NCBI GenBank assembly: GCA_947165975.1
Contig: CAMVCL010000011.1
Location: 1 to 33,091, forward strand
DNA from: an uncultured Candidatus Saccharibacteria bacterium
GTDB lineage: Bacteria; Patescibacteriota; Saccharimonadia; Saccharimonadales; Saccharimonadaceae
Direction of reading: 5' to 3'
DNA length: 33,091 nucleotides
Position numbers and translations under genes: made by a program. Below the pieces are notes generated by a model. That model worked only from the letters and a program-made list of their open reading frames with translations, was not told the DNA's origin and searched no databases. Shown one piece after another: positions 1-8,570 of the stretch. Numbering within the stretch: position 1 is the first letter of the stretch; each line of letters starts with the position of its first letter.

Positions 1-46
1 TCACTCCCGCCGGAATCTCGATGGGTTGTTTTCCGATACGACTCAT
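1..46 (-). CDS. rplF: 50S ribosomal protein L6, N-terminus only
   Basis: Reading leftward from an ATG at 44-46, the first 15 residues (MSRIGKQPIEIPAGV) match the highly conserved L6 N-terminus; the gene runs off the left edge. L6 binds 23S rRNA near the factor-binding site of the large subunit. In most bacteria rplF follows rpsH directly, but here rpsH ends at 7277, so about 7.2 kb of surface-protein genes lies between them. The gene has its own promoter just upstream, so the distal spc operon is transcribed separately from the proximal part. Confidence 0.9.
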   Translation of the reverse strand, partial: MSRIGKQPIEIPAGV

Positions 47-77
47 ATCTTTTCCCTTTTATGTTAATATCCTAACC

Positions 78-106
78 ATTATACCACAAATCTATCAAAT
101 ATACAA
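78..106 (-). promoter_or_regulatory. sigma70-type promoter for rplF and the distal spc operon
   Basis: On the minus strand there is a -35 box TTGTAT (101-106), a 17-base spacer and a perfect -10 box TATAAT (78-83), followed by an AAAGGGAAAAG purine stretch before the ATG of rplF. It lies after the terminator of the preceding surface-protein gene, so it restarts transcription of the ribosomal genes. Confidence 0.75.
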
Positions 107-110
107 GCAA

Positions 111-134
111 AATCCCCTGTCGAAACAGGGGATT
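111..134 (-). terminator. intrinsic terminator after the 665-residue surface protein gene
   Basis: A perfect 10-bp stem (AATCCCCTGT paired with ACAGGGGATT) has a 4-base CGAA loop and is followed on the minus strand by TTTTG. It lies 20 bases after the stop of the surface-protein gene. Confidence 0.8.
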
Positions 135-154
135 CTAGTATTATGATTATATTT

Positions 155-2152
155 CTATCTTCTACGGATTAAATATGCGAAACTCACAATCGATGTTAAT
201 AGTCCTACCGCTACAGCAGTAACAATTGCTGCACTAACCGCAGAAGCACCCGCCGCAGTTACGGTACCAGTTTCTGGAGTAGCTGCATCAGTCGTAGCCG
301 ATTCATCAGCACCATCCACCCCAACTACGCCGTAGGTTGAAAAATGTGTTGTCGTAAATTCTGCAAAATATTTACCACCTTCTGAGATCAAAGTTGCATT
401 AAACCTTTCGACCTCATTACCTTGTTCGTCAAAGTTAATTGCCACTACCCCATCAAAAGCTGCTAATGCTTGATATTGTGACTCGTTAAGTTCGATCCTA
501 ACTTTTACTTCGGTATCACTTACTGCAATCTTATTACCGTCTCTATCCCACAGACTCACGTCAAAACCAGCTACAATATTACCGCCCTTATCATCTATTT
601 TTAGACCCTCAAACTCGGTATCGTCAAGCGCAGAGATTTCGAATACCGCTTTACGATCAGCTAGAAATTCCTTTGTGAAAATAGCCGAACCAGCCACTAC
701 GTCAGCTTTGGCTACATCACTCTGCATTTCGCCGTTTTTTTGCATGTCAATTTTTTTCGGATAAATCGTATAACCAGCACCTTCTTCGTTTACATCAGGC
801 TCATAGCCATCTACTACAACATCCTCATCTGGTTCAGTGGTAAAGACACCTCCTTTAATTACTGGAGCTACAGCAACATCTTTATAAGTAAGAGCCGTCT
901 TACCAGAATGCTCATTATAATCCTCTACGAAATTTCTACGATCATCATTTGATTTTTGCACATCTTCCTTGCTAGCCGTCTTAAAATCTCCCTCAAAAGT
1001 ACCTCCGTTAATCGTCAAAGCCCCGTAAGTATCATAGCTTACACTAACTTTTTGTTTAGTGTCTTTATCAGTATAACTAACATTAGTTTGTTTACCCTGC
1101 TGTTTGAAGCCATTAATAACGGCGCCATCATTAATTATCAAACTATTACTCACAGAACCTGAATAAACCACTCCGCCTTCCAATTTGGCTCCCTCACCAA
1201 TCGTTGTAGCACCAGACGTAATCTTTGTTTCGCCTTTTACTGTTATATCAGTTAAGGTATTCTCGCCGCCTTTAATCTCTAATCCTTCATTAACTACGAC
1301 ATTTTCCAGTTTAATCGCACTATTTGTGGAGACACTTTTAACTGTAATTCCGGAGATAGTACCAGTAGCCGTAGTAGAACTAAGGCTTAAAGCGCTAGTC
1401 CCAGTAGTATCAAGTATCGCATTACCAGAGATATCAATCGATGCCGCTCTACCAGATGGAATATAAAGAGCTGGTCCCGAAGTCTTAATCTCGCCACCAG
1501 TCATTTTGAATACTGACCCATTTGCATTAGCATCCACGCCATAATTCATGGCATGAGTACTTTCTTCGTGGGTTAGAATCTTACCACCACTCATTTCGAA
1601 GGTTGCACCAGCACCTTTTAAATTAACGCCGATGCCTTCACCGTATCTACCATAAGGCGTATAGATATTACCACTTTCCAAGACTGTCTTTGCGCCAGCT
1701 TCAATTCTTAATACCTCAGGGGAAGCATTACCTTTGTGATCATAACGCAATGCCCCGCTCTTGTCACTACTAGAGTCCTGGATTGTCAAAACCGTACCGT
1801 CACCAGTCACAGCTATTGTGGTATTACCTCCAGAACCACCAGAAGTACTCGCCGTGCTTAAAACATGACCATTCAAATCTAATGTCATCGAACGATTAAT
1901 AGCAAGAGACGGGACTCCTGAAACTTGAACATAATGAACAATGTCATTATTTAACCTAATCTTATCGTTTGTTTTTATTGCCGCTTGCAGATCATTGTAT
2001 CTTAACGCATCAGTCTCACCCTCAGGGACAGCAAAACCATCGCTATCGATGGTATATGCAGACGCATCTTGAGTAAGACCTGGCGCAAGGATACCGACCC
2101 CGCACATCAAAGCAGCTACCGAAGCAGCACAAGTCAGCTTATTTTTAACCAT
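155..2152 (-). CDS. secreted beta-helix-like surface protein with C-terminal sorting-type signal
   Basis: This is a 665-residue protein. Residues 1-33 look like a signal peptide (basic start, hydrophobic core, a small-residue site near DASAY). Residues about 50-400 are rich in short repeated rungs of the kind TLDLNGH, FEMSGGKI, FKMTGGEI and LTINGGTF, typical of a right-handed parallel beta-helix in adhesins. Residues about 490-615 form a separate domain ending THFSTYGVVGV, a motif common in Gram-positive surface proteins. The C-terminus has TPETG at residues 625-629, a hydrophobic stretch and a final RRR, which is the layout of a sortase-type anchor with T in place of L in LPxTG. The only two cysteines are inside the signal peptide. 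It is a monocistronic gene with its own promoter and terminator. The ligand is unknown. An adhesin or host-contact protein is the best guess. Confidence 0.75.
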   Translation of the reverse strand: MVKNKLTCAASVAALMCGVGILAPGLTQDASAYTIDSDGFAVPEGETDALRYNDLQAAIKTNDKIRLNNDIVHYVQVSGVPSLAINRSMTLDLNGHVLSTASTSGGSGGNTTIAVTGDGTVLTIQDSSSDKSGALRYDHKGNASPEVLRIEAGAKTVLESGNIYTPYGRYGEGIGVNLKGAGATFEMSGGKILTHEESTHAMNYGVDANANGSVFKMTGGEIKTSGPALYIPSGRAASIDISGNAILDTTGTSALSLSSTTATGTISGITVKSVSTNSAIKLENVVVNEGLEIKGGENTLTDITVKGETKITSGATTIGEGAKLEGGVVYSGSVSNSLIINDGAVINGFKQQGKQTNVSYTDKDTKQKVSVSYDTYGALTINGGTFEGDFKTASKEDVQKSNDDRRNFVEDYNEHSGKTALTYKDVAVAPVIKGGVFTTEPDEDVVVDGYEPDVNEEGAGYTIYPKKIDMQKNGEMQSDVAKADVVAGSAIFTKEFLADRKAVFEISALDDTEFEGLKIDDKGGNIVAGFDVSLWDRDGNKIAVSDTEVKVRIELNESQYQALAAFDGVVAINFDEQGNEVERFNATLISEGGKYFAEFTTTHFSTYGVVGVDGADESATTDAATPETGTVTAAGASAVSAAIVTAVAVGLLTSIVSFAYLIRRR

Positions 2153-2179
2153 GAATAACCTCCGTTTTTATATGTTTTT

Positions 2180-2208
2180 ATTATACCGCTCATGTTCATT
2201 TAACTCAA
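2180..2208 (-). promoter_or_regulatory. promoter and strong RBS of the 665-residue surface protein gene
   Basis: The minus strand shows TTGAGT (2203-2208), a 17-base spacer and TATAAT (2180-2185). A GGAGG Shine-Dalgarno element sits 6 bases before the ATG at 2152, which supports that start. Confidence 0.75.
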
Positions 2209-2240
2209 GTACTTTTTACGGTTTTAGATAGTTTTCCACC

Positions 2241-2266
2241 AAAAATCCCCTCCTTCCGAGGGGATT
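2241..2266 (-). terminator. intrinsic terminator after the giant vWA/Cna_B gene
   Basis: An 8-bp stem (AATCCCCT with AGGGGATT, 7-base loop) is followed on the minus strand by TTTTT. It lies 34 bases after the stop of the 1618-residue gene. Confidence 0.8.
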
Positions 2267-2299
2267 AATGCTCTACCTTTTTATTATATCATACTTATA

Positions 2300-5200
2300 C
2301 TATTTTGTCAATTTAGCTTCCTTACGTCTACCAAAGACGGCCAATGAAGCTCCCAAGATTACCGTCATCGCTCCGCCAATCATATTCACAGTCCAAGCAC
2401 CCTCAGCCGTACCGTCATTATTAGATTTTGTCAATTTACCCGTCTCTGGCGTCTTCACTGGTGGTACCTCACCGCCACAGCCACCTTCCTCGCATGGATC
2501 AACTACTGGTTCATGCATATTAACGAATATAACTGTATGCATACCACCAATTTCATCAATTTGCTCATAACCTTCCGCATCTAGTATTTCTTCAGCGTAA
2601 TATTCAATCTCTTCGGCATTCTTATCAACAACTGGCAATCCTTCAAAAGTGTACTCCCAAATATCACTTCTCTCTAAACCCTCTGGTAATTCCTCATCTT
2701 GAATCTCGTTTTCGGACGATAATTCCTTAGTTTCAACCACTTCACCATTTGCCAACAGATTAACTGATAAAGTTTCTGGGCGAATACCGTCCTTATCATG
2801 TTCGTCTTCCCAGATCTTAATCACATCATAGTAAGTTGTATCAACTACATATTTGTTATCAATCTTAAATTCAACCTCATCGTTCTTACTAACTGTTTTT
2901 TCTACACCATCATCACCGCTTACTGTTAAAGTAAAATGTTCAATCTCTGCATTGCCTTCTGTAACTGTATAATCACCAGTCGGAATCTTGGCATCTACTT
3001 CACAAACAATCTTGTCCTCAGAAGACGTACAATCTTCGCCCACAGTGAGGGTCATAGTACCATTATCACCAAAGTCTTCTGGACCTTCAATAGTAAATGT
3101 TACATCCCTCAATACACTCGCATTTATACCTGAGAAAGTCTTAGTAATTATTAGAGATTTAGCTAAGCTTCGTTTGTTTACAACAGTAAGCGTCAAATCT
3201 TCTCCGTCCCAAACAAACTTATCGCTACCATCAGTCTTTTCGAACGTACATGTCTTCGTGTAGTAGTTTGTCAGCGTATCTGAGTCCGCAGCTAACGTAC
3301 TCGTACAATCAATACTCACTGTAGCAGAACCTTCTACTTCGTCATAACCTTCCTTAGCCTCATATTCACTAATTTCATATTCAAAGCTTTCTTCTGTCTT
3401 TGCTTCATCCTCATCTTCATCTGTAGTAGTAATTGGCACCTCTACTGTAATCTCACCACTTCTATTAGTTTTCTCTTTGTCATCATTGATTTCAAAAGTC
3501 ACTCCTGACAATGGTTCGTATTCTTCATCGACTTTTTTAATTGTAAATTCGCTTTCTCCATTATAATCAATTTGCGTCTTTGCAGGAGTCCAAGTGTTAG
3601 TTACTTCAAACCCTTCAATACTCTTAACCCATTTTCCTTCAAGTGTTTCACCATCAGCTTTATAAACTACAATTGTACTCTCACCCTCACCAAATGCAGT
3701 TTCACCAATTTTCGACTCTTGTACGGAATAAACAATTTCTTCACCATCTGCATTCTTATAAAGATCGGTAAATGTATGAGTCCATTCATTGTTCTGACCA
3801 GCCACAATGCTTGCTGTATCAATTACTTCACCATCAGCGAGCAATTCCACCAAGACCGAACCTGGTCTCGCTAGCTCATTACCTTCACCTGCCCAAATCT
3901 TTTTCACTGTTATATCATCGTGCATTTCTGGTTCATGAGTATTTGTAAAGGTGAACACGCCATTTTTCATTTCGCCACCATCAGATTCATAATCATCACC
4001 TAAATCTTCTTCTTCAGCACTATATTCGATTACTTCAGCATCTTCGTTTACTAGTGGCAACCCAGTCCACTCGTATTCCCAATTGTCACCAGTTAATTCC
4101 ACTGGATCGCCATAGGCTTCACCATCAGCAAGCAGGGTAACTTCTAGCTCATCTGGGCGGACACCATCTCTGTCCGAGTCATCTTTCCAAACTTTCTTAA
4201 CCTTAAACGAAGCAGTTTTAAATGGTTCATAAATATTCTTAAATTTAAACTCTGCAGTTCCACCTAGTGCAACTGTCTTTTTAATCTCTTTACTGGTTGG
4301 CTCACTCGTATAAGTAAAGTTATCAATGTCTGCATCCTTTTCGGTAACTGTATATTCACCAACTGGAAGTAAAGTCTCCGAACCATCAATCGTACATACT
4401 AACTTACTACCAGAAATTTCACATTCATCATCACCATTTCCTACCGTCATTTCAGTAAATCCTTCAGGACCACTAATGTCGAACTTAATCTGGCTATTCT
4501 CTTCGAAAGCATTTGCTGAAATTCCTTCAAATGTTTTCTCAATCACTAATTCATCTGCAAGAGCTTGGTCGGTTACAAGCAGAGTCGAATCATCATTCTG
4601 CCAGACATAACCATCAACTGAAGTTTTAACTGTAAACTCAAAACTCTTAGTGTATTTATTAACCAAGTTTTCGGTGTCGACTTCCAAATCTAAATCAGTT
4701 GTAGCCTCCAAAACTTCCGTACCCTCGATAATGTCATAGAAATCTGGAGCATCAGTTTCTTCAATATTAAAGGTATATTTATCTTCTGGTTCTTCAGTAG
4801 ATGCTGAAAATTCAACTTTTACTGTGCCATCATTTCCAGTTGTATAAGTTTCATTGCCAACCGTGAAAGTCACACCAGCCAATACCTCACCAGCTTGATC
4901 GGTTTTCTTGATATAAAATTCACCTGCACCAGTATACTCCGTCTTAGCTGGCGTCCAAGTATTTGTTACTTCCACACCTTCACGTGTTGCTACCCATTTA
5001 CCTTCCAAAACATTACCATTATAAACGTACAATGTATTATCAGCATTAAGACTACTATCATCAATTTTCTTTTCAGTTACAGTATAATTAATCTCTTGGC
5101 CACCTTCATTCTTGAAGCCTGTAAAAGTTCCGGTCCATTCTGAATATGATTCTCCTTGCAGAGTTACAGTCTCTACTGTATCATTTTTATCATTTGAAAC

Positions 5201-7156
5201 TTCAACTGTTACAAATCCAGGAGTTATCGTTGGCAAAGCCCCAGCCGAAGTATCCCATTTCTTTTTAATGGTCAACGTTACCGTATCGGGAACGTGTTTA
5301 TTAGTAATCACGCCATTATTATTTGTCATCGTATAACTATTGTCACCACTAAATTCACTCCTACAAGTAATACTTTCATCACTTCCACTACAGCCTCTCG
5401 CTTCAACTACCTCATAATTAATTTCCGAACCGTTGCGATACTTTGGCAAGTTTTCAAAACTATAATCCTTATCCTTGGTGTTCAAGTCTAACGCTTCGTA
5501 CGCCACATATTTATTGCCATCTTTTACCGCTACTGCCAAATCATTATAATTCTTTCTCAACCCATCTCTATTATTATCATCATCCCATGTCTTATGAGCC
5601 TCAACTCTAGTCTCCGCGTAAGTGTTCTTAATCTTAATGTCTATTTCATCACCATGATTCTCGGTAATCGTAAATTTATTGCCAGTGTACTCTACCAAAT
5701 AGTTTTCAAATTTCATCTCACTTTCATCAACTGCACCAGTCTCCGTGATTGTATATTCAGTTCCAATCTTAATAGGCATTGGTACTTTTACGACGTTATG
5801 TCCACCAGAACTGACTTTGTAAGTTTTATCACTACCAGAAATCTTAAATTCATATTCTTCATCATCTCTGGTCGTTTTGTTGCCATCTTCGTCAATAATT
5901 ACCAATTCCTTTTCCACATTCAAAGCAAATGGTTTTGCTTTCGGAATAGGAAACTCGCCTTTTTGATTATCGTTATAAGTCAGCACTGCACTCTTGTTCA
6001 AAGCATAGAAACCATCCTCTGGTGTCTGCTCATAAACACTTTCATCCATCTCAACCTGATATGAAGTTTCTGCTACGAATACGTTACCTTCAAGAGTAAA
6101 TTCAGGCGTCCATTCAATCGAAGTTTTTCCAGTACCACTAACCGTCACACCATGTCCCATTGTATCTTCAACCGAAGCACTTTGAATTAGTGACAAAATG
6201 TTACCACCAATTTCATTAAAGATTCTTGTAAGTTCAGAAGGAGTTGCCGTATAGTGTTTGTCTGGGCTTGCGATTGCATTCAAAATCGGTGTACCAACCA
6301 CACCAGCATCAAGTGCAATTGTATATAAATCACCAATATTGCTATTCTTAAAGTAACCAGCCTCAGCAATAGCCGAATTGCCATGATTATAGTATTTTCC
6401 GCTTGTACAGTTGCCCCAAAAATCGGTCCCACCAATACAATACCTTAAGTTGCTACCATTTCCTACCGAACCAGTAGCGGTATAATTAAACACTGATTGA
6501 TCAACCTCTGAACTAGTTTCAAGCGCATTTCCATAGGCAACGAAGTTATTGTTATCGTTTCTAGCAGATGCCGTAAAAGACACGCTATAAGTTGGCTCAC
6601 CATCCGAAAGAAGAATCATTGTCTTAATATCGGCCGTAGAAGTTGCAAGTAGTTCCGCCGCCATATGAATTGCTGATTGTGTATAAGTTCCACCATTCGC
6701 ATTCAATCTACTTATTGCGCTTGAGACTGTATTAAAATTATCCGTAAAACTAGTATTAGTACTTGCAGAAGAGGCGAAAGAAACTACAGCCACTCTATTC
6801 GTAGTATTACCACTGGGTAATAATTGTTGAGCTAAAGAATTAGCTGCATTTTTTGCTGCGGTTAATCTACCGTCATCACGCATGCTACCAGAACGGTCAA
6901 TCACAAGAACTGTGTCTGATGTTTTTTCTGTCTTAGGAGATTCAATCCTCAGCGTAACTTCCCATTTATTAGCATATCCAGGTACACTTTTTACGGTTTT
7001 GAAAAGTTTCACGCCATCAGCTAAAGTTACTGGATCAGCATTTTTAATTGTCGGATCATCTGCATCCGCCATTACTGGTATTACTCCCCCAAGATTATAT
7101 CCCACCATCACAACTGCAAGCACTACACTAAACAGTCGCTTTAGTTTTGATTTCAT
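2300..7156 (-). CDS. giant vWA / Cna_B-repeat surface adhesin with sorting-type signal
   Basis: This is a 1618-residue secreted protein. Residues 1-31 are a signal peptide ending VMADA. Residues about 80-325 form a von Willebrand A domain with an intact MIDAS (DRSGS near residue 86, LLSDGEPT later), expected to bind a metal and a ligand. Then come Cna_B-type beta-sandwich modules (starts such as VKKVWKDD and VIKIWEDE, ends such as FTNTHEP) and two modules resembling DUF5979 (VIEKTFEGI and IITKTFSGI). The K, E and N positions allow internal isopeptide bonds. Residues about 622-1077 and 1078-1546 are two copies of one four-module block. Cysteines occur in close pairs. The C-terminus has TPETG at 1569-1573, a hydrophobic segment and a basic tail. 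The likely role is a pilus-like stalk with a tip adhesin, used to contact a host cell. The function is inferred from domains only. Confidence 0.8.
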   Translation of the reverse strand: MKSKLKRLFSVVLAVVMVGYNLGGVIPVMADADDPTIKNADPVTLADGVKLFKTVKSVPGYANKWEVTLRIESPKTEKTSDTVLVIDRSGSMRDDGRLTAAKNAANSLAQQLLPSGNTTNRVAVVSFASSASTNTSFTDNFNTVSSAISRLNANGGTYTQSAIHMAAELLATSTADIKTMILLSDGEPTYSVSFTASARNDNNNFVAYGNALETSSEVDQSVFNYTATGSVGNGSNLRYCIGGTDFWGNCTSGKYYNHGNSAIAEAGYFKNSNIGDLYTIALDAGVVGTPILNAIASPDKHYTATPSELTRIFNEIGGNILSLIQSASVEDTMGHGVTVSGTGKTSIEWTPEFTLEGNVFVAETSYQVEMDESVYEQTPEDGFYALNKSAVLTYNDNQKGEFPIPKAKPFALNVEKELVIIDEDGNKTTRDDEEYEFKISGSDKTYKVSSGGHNVVKVPMPIKIGTEYTITETGAVDESEMKFENYLVEYTGNKFTITENHGDEIDIKIKNTYAETRVEAHKTWDDDNNRDGLRKNYNDLAVAVKDGNKYVAYEALDLNTKDKDYSFENLPKYRNGSEINYEVVEARGCSGSDESITCRSEFSGDNSYTMTNNNGVITNKHVPDTVTLTIKKKWDTSAGALPTITPGFVTVEVSNDKNDTVETVTLQGESYSEWTGTFTGFKNEGGQEINYTVTEKKIDDSSLNADNTLYVYNGNVLEGKWVATREGVEVTNTWTPAKTEYTGAGEFYIKKTDQAGEVLAGVTFTVGNETYTTGNDGTVKVEFSASTEEPEDKYTFNIEETDAPDFYDIIEGTEVLEATTDLDLEVDTENLVNKYTKSFEFTVKTSVDGYVWQNDDSTLLVTDQALADELVIEKTFEGISANAFEENSQIKFDISGPEGFTEMTVGNGDDECEISGSKLVCTIDGSETLLPVGEYTVTEKDADIDNFTYTSEPTSKEIKKTVALGGTAEFKFKNIYEPFKTASFKVKKVWKDDSDRDGVRPDELEVTLLADGEAYGDPVELTGDNWEYEWTGLPLVNEDAEVIEYSAEEEDLGDDYESDGGEMKNGVFTFTNTHEPEMHDDITVKKIWAGEGNELARPGSVLVELLADGEVIDTASIVAGQNNEWTHTFTDLYKNADGEEIVYSVQESKIGETAFGEGESTIVVYKADGETLEGKWVKSIEGFEVTNTWTPAKTQIDYNGESEFTIKKVDEEYEPLSGVTFEINDDKEKTNRSGEITVEVPITTTDEDEDEAKTEESFEYEISEYEAKEGYDEVEGSATVSIDCTSTLAADSDTLTNYYTKTCTFEKTDGSDKFVWDGEDLTLTVVNKRSLAKSLIITKTFSGINASVLRDVTFTIEGPEDFGDNGTMTLTVGEDCTSSEDKIVCEVDAKIPTGDYTVTEGNAEIEHFTLTVSGDDGVEKTVSKNDEVEFKIDNKYVVDTTYYDVIKIWEDEHDKDGIRPETLSVNLLANGEVVETKELSSENEIQDEELPEGLERSDIWEYTFEGLPVVDKNAEEIEYYAEEILDAEGYEQIDEIGGMHTVIFVNMHEPVVDPCEEGGCGGEVPPVKTPETGKLTKSNNDGTAEGAWTVNMIGGAMTVILGASLAVFGRRKEAKLTK
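2519..3925 (-). repeat. second copy of a four-module Cna_B/DUF5979-like block (residues about 1078-1546)
   Basis: Module order is ITVKKIW, then FTIKKVDEEYEPLSGVTF, then LIITKTFSGI, then VIKIWEDEHDKDG. Each counterpart lies about 460 residues earlier in the first copy. The copies are clearly related in protein sequence (EGKWV...EVTNTWTPAKT in both) but divergent in DNA, so the duplication is old. Boundaries are approximate. Confidence 0.7.
3926..5293 (-). repeat. first copy of a four-module Cna_B/DUF5979-like block (residues about 622-1077)
   Basis: Module order is LTIKKKW, then FYIKKTDQAGEVLAGVTF, then LVIEKTFEGI, then FKVKKVWKDDSDRDG, matching the second copy module for module. The blocks are separated by HxP-type linkers (KHVPD, THEPE, MHEPV). 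Confidence 0.7.
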
Positions 7157-7189
7157 ATAAAACTCCTTCGCTCTAATAGTTTTGTTCTA

Positions 7190-7218
7190 ATCCTACCACG
7201 TCATTTTATAGAGGTCAA
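7190..7218 (-). promoter_or_regulatory. promoter of the giant surface protein gene
   Basis: The minus strand shows TTGACC (7213-7218), a 17-base spacer and TAGGAT (7190-7195), then a GAAGGAG ribosome-binding site before the ATG at 7156. Confidence 0.7.
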
Positions 7219-7239
7219 CAATAAGCATAATAAAACATC

Positions 7240-7267
7240 AAAAAATAGCCCCGAAAGGCTATTTTTT
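7240..7267 (-). terminator. intrinsic terminator ending the rplC-rpsH operon
   Basis: An 11-bp stem (AAAAAATAGCC with GGCTATTTTTT, 6-base loop) lies 9 bases after the rpsH stop. The A/T arms make it usable in both directions. It shows that the ribosomal transcript stops here rather than running on to rplF. Confidence 0.85.
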
Positions 7268-7276
7268 GTTTTATGC

Positions 7277-7678
7277 TTACCAAACTTTCACGAGTACTTC
7301 ACCGCCAAGTCGGTTCTTTTTTGCTTCACGTCCAGTCATAATACCCTTGGAAGTAGAAACAATAACTAAACCACGTCCAGATTTCACGGTTGGCAATTCA
7401 TCGGCGCCAGCATAGACGCGACGACCAGGTTTTGAAACTTTAGTAATCTCGTTGATCTTAGCTTGCATACCAGGTTCATTGATGGTAACTTTAAGAATAC
7501 CTCGTGGCTTTTCATCAGTGATTTCAAAGCTAGACACATAACCATTCTTTGCCAAGACTTCCACGACACCAGCCTTCAATTTAGAAGTCGGGACTAGAAT
7601 TTCATTTTTACCAACCATCACAGCATTACGAATACGAGTGATGAGGTCTGCAACTTGATCTGTAGATTGTAATGACAT
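7277..7678 (-). CDS. rpsH: 30S ribosomal protein S8
   Basis: This 133-residue protein has the usual S8 length and the C-terminal signature STSKGIMTGREA followed by GGEVL. S8 binds the central domain of 16S rRNA early in small-subunit assembly; in E. coli it also represses the spc operon. It is the last gene of the cluster: a terminator follows immediately, and rplF, the usual next gene, is about 7 kb away behind two surface-protein genes. A GGAG-type site in the 15-base gap after rpsN supports the start. Confidence 0.97.
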   Translation of the reverse strand: MSLQSTDQVADLITRIRNAVMVGKNEILVPTSKLKAGVVEVLAKNGYVSSFEITDEKPRGILKVTINEPGMQAKINEITKVSKPGRRVYAGADELPTVKSGRGLVIVSTSKGIMTGREAKKNRLGGEVLVKVW

Positions 7679-7693
7679 ATTCTCTCCTTTCTC

Positions 7694-7963
7694 CTACCAG
7701 CTACTCTTAGTTACACCAGGAATTTCGCCCTTAGAAGCCTTTTCCCGGAAGTTAATACGTGAAAGACCAAATCGACGCATATAACCGCGTGGACGACCGT
7801 CCAAAAGGTCACGATTCTTTAGTCGAGTTGGCGAGCTATTGCGTGGCAACTTCTGAAGACCTTCAAGGTCACCAGCTGCCTTCAAAGCGGCTCGTTTATC
7901 TTTATATTTTTCGTACATCTTGCGTCGTTTTTCGTCGCGAAGCACTGCAGATTTCTTAGCCAT
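7694..7963 (-). CDS. rpsN: 30S ribosomal protein S14, zinc-free form
   Basis: An 89-residue S14 starting [14 protein letters not shown]. It has no cysteine, so it is the zinc-independent (C-minus) form; the C-terminus [11 protein letters not shown] is typical of the family. I place the start at 7963 rather than at the upstream in-frame codon at 7984 because a GGAGG site lies about 9 bases before it and the family N-terminus begins there. The ATG falls one base after the rplE stop codon (TAGTATG), which suggests translational coupling. It acts in the head of the 30S subunit. Confidence 0.95.
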   Translation of the reverse strand: MAKKSAVLRDEKRRKMYEKYKDKRAALKAAGDLEGLQKLPRNSSPTRLKNRDLLDGRPRGYMRRFGLSRINFREKASKGEIPGVTKSSW

Positions 7964-7964
7964 A

Positions 7965-8570
7965 CTACTTTGCCTCCTTCTCAAACGGCATTCCGAAGAG
8001 TTCTAACAATTTTAGACTTCCTTCCTTTGAACCATTTTTAATAATAAAAGTTACTTCAAGACCATGCAAAACTGAGGCATCCTCAAAAGTAATCTCTGGG
8101 AAGACAGTCTGCTCTTTGAGGCCTAGACTGTAATTACCTTGCGCATCAAAAGCCTTGCGTGAAACGCCATGGAAATCGCGTACATGTGGCAATGCGATGT
8201 TGATCAAACGATCCACAAATTCATACATCTTATCATTGCGAAGAGTTACGAGATAGCCAACTGGTGCACCCATGCCTTTACGAATCTTAAAGGTCGCGAT
8301 CGACTTCTTAGCAAGCCTTGAAGTCGGCTTCTGACCAGTAATCTTCGCAAGTGTGAGTTCAACAGTTTCGGTAAAACGCTTGTCTTCACGCTTTTTACCA
8401 ACGCCAGACGAAACAATCACCTTTTTAAGTTCAGGTACCTGGTTGATATTATTCAAACCGAGTTCTTTTTCAAGTTTCGCCTTCAGCTCCTTATTGTAGA
8501 GCTCTTTGAGGCGTGGTTGTGCTTTAGCTACAGCTTTAGTAGCCTTGGCAGCCGTTTTCTTTTCCGCCAT
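7965..8570 (-). CDS. rplE: 50S ribosomal protein L5
   Basis: A 201-residue L5, about 20 residues longer than usual because of an alanine/lysine-rich N-terminal extension ([18 protein letters not shown]) before the conserved [11 protein letters not shown] start. L5 binds 5S rRNA in the central protuberance. Core motifs such as [12 protein letters not shown] and the IFPEI-like VFPEITF are visible. Its ATG overlaps the rplX stop by one base (TAATG). Confidence 0.96.
   Translation of the reverse strand: MAEKKTAAKATKAVAKAQPRLKELYNKELKAKLEKELGLNNINQVPELKKVIVSSGVGKKREDKRFTETVELTLAKITGQKPTSRLAKKSIATFKIRKGMGAPVGYLVTLRNDKMYEFVDRLINIALPHVRDFHGVSRKAFDAQGNYSLGLKEQTVFPEITFEDASVLHGLEVTFIIKNGSKEGSLKLLELFGMPFEKEAK

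Noticed and set aside
740-1466. Plus-strand reading frames opposite the 665-residue surface protein
   Set aside because: They are short, lack ribosome-binding sites and have the composition of shadow frames. The minus-strand gene has a signal peptide, promoter and terminator.
2268-6064. Plus-strand reading frames opposite the giant adhesin
   Set aside because: They are antisense shadows of a repetitive coding sequence, with no start signals or protein features.
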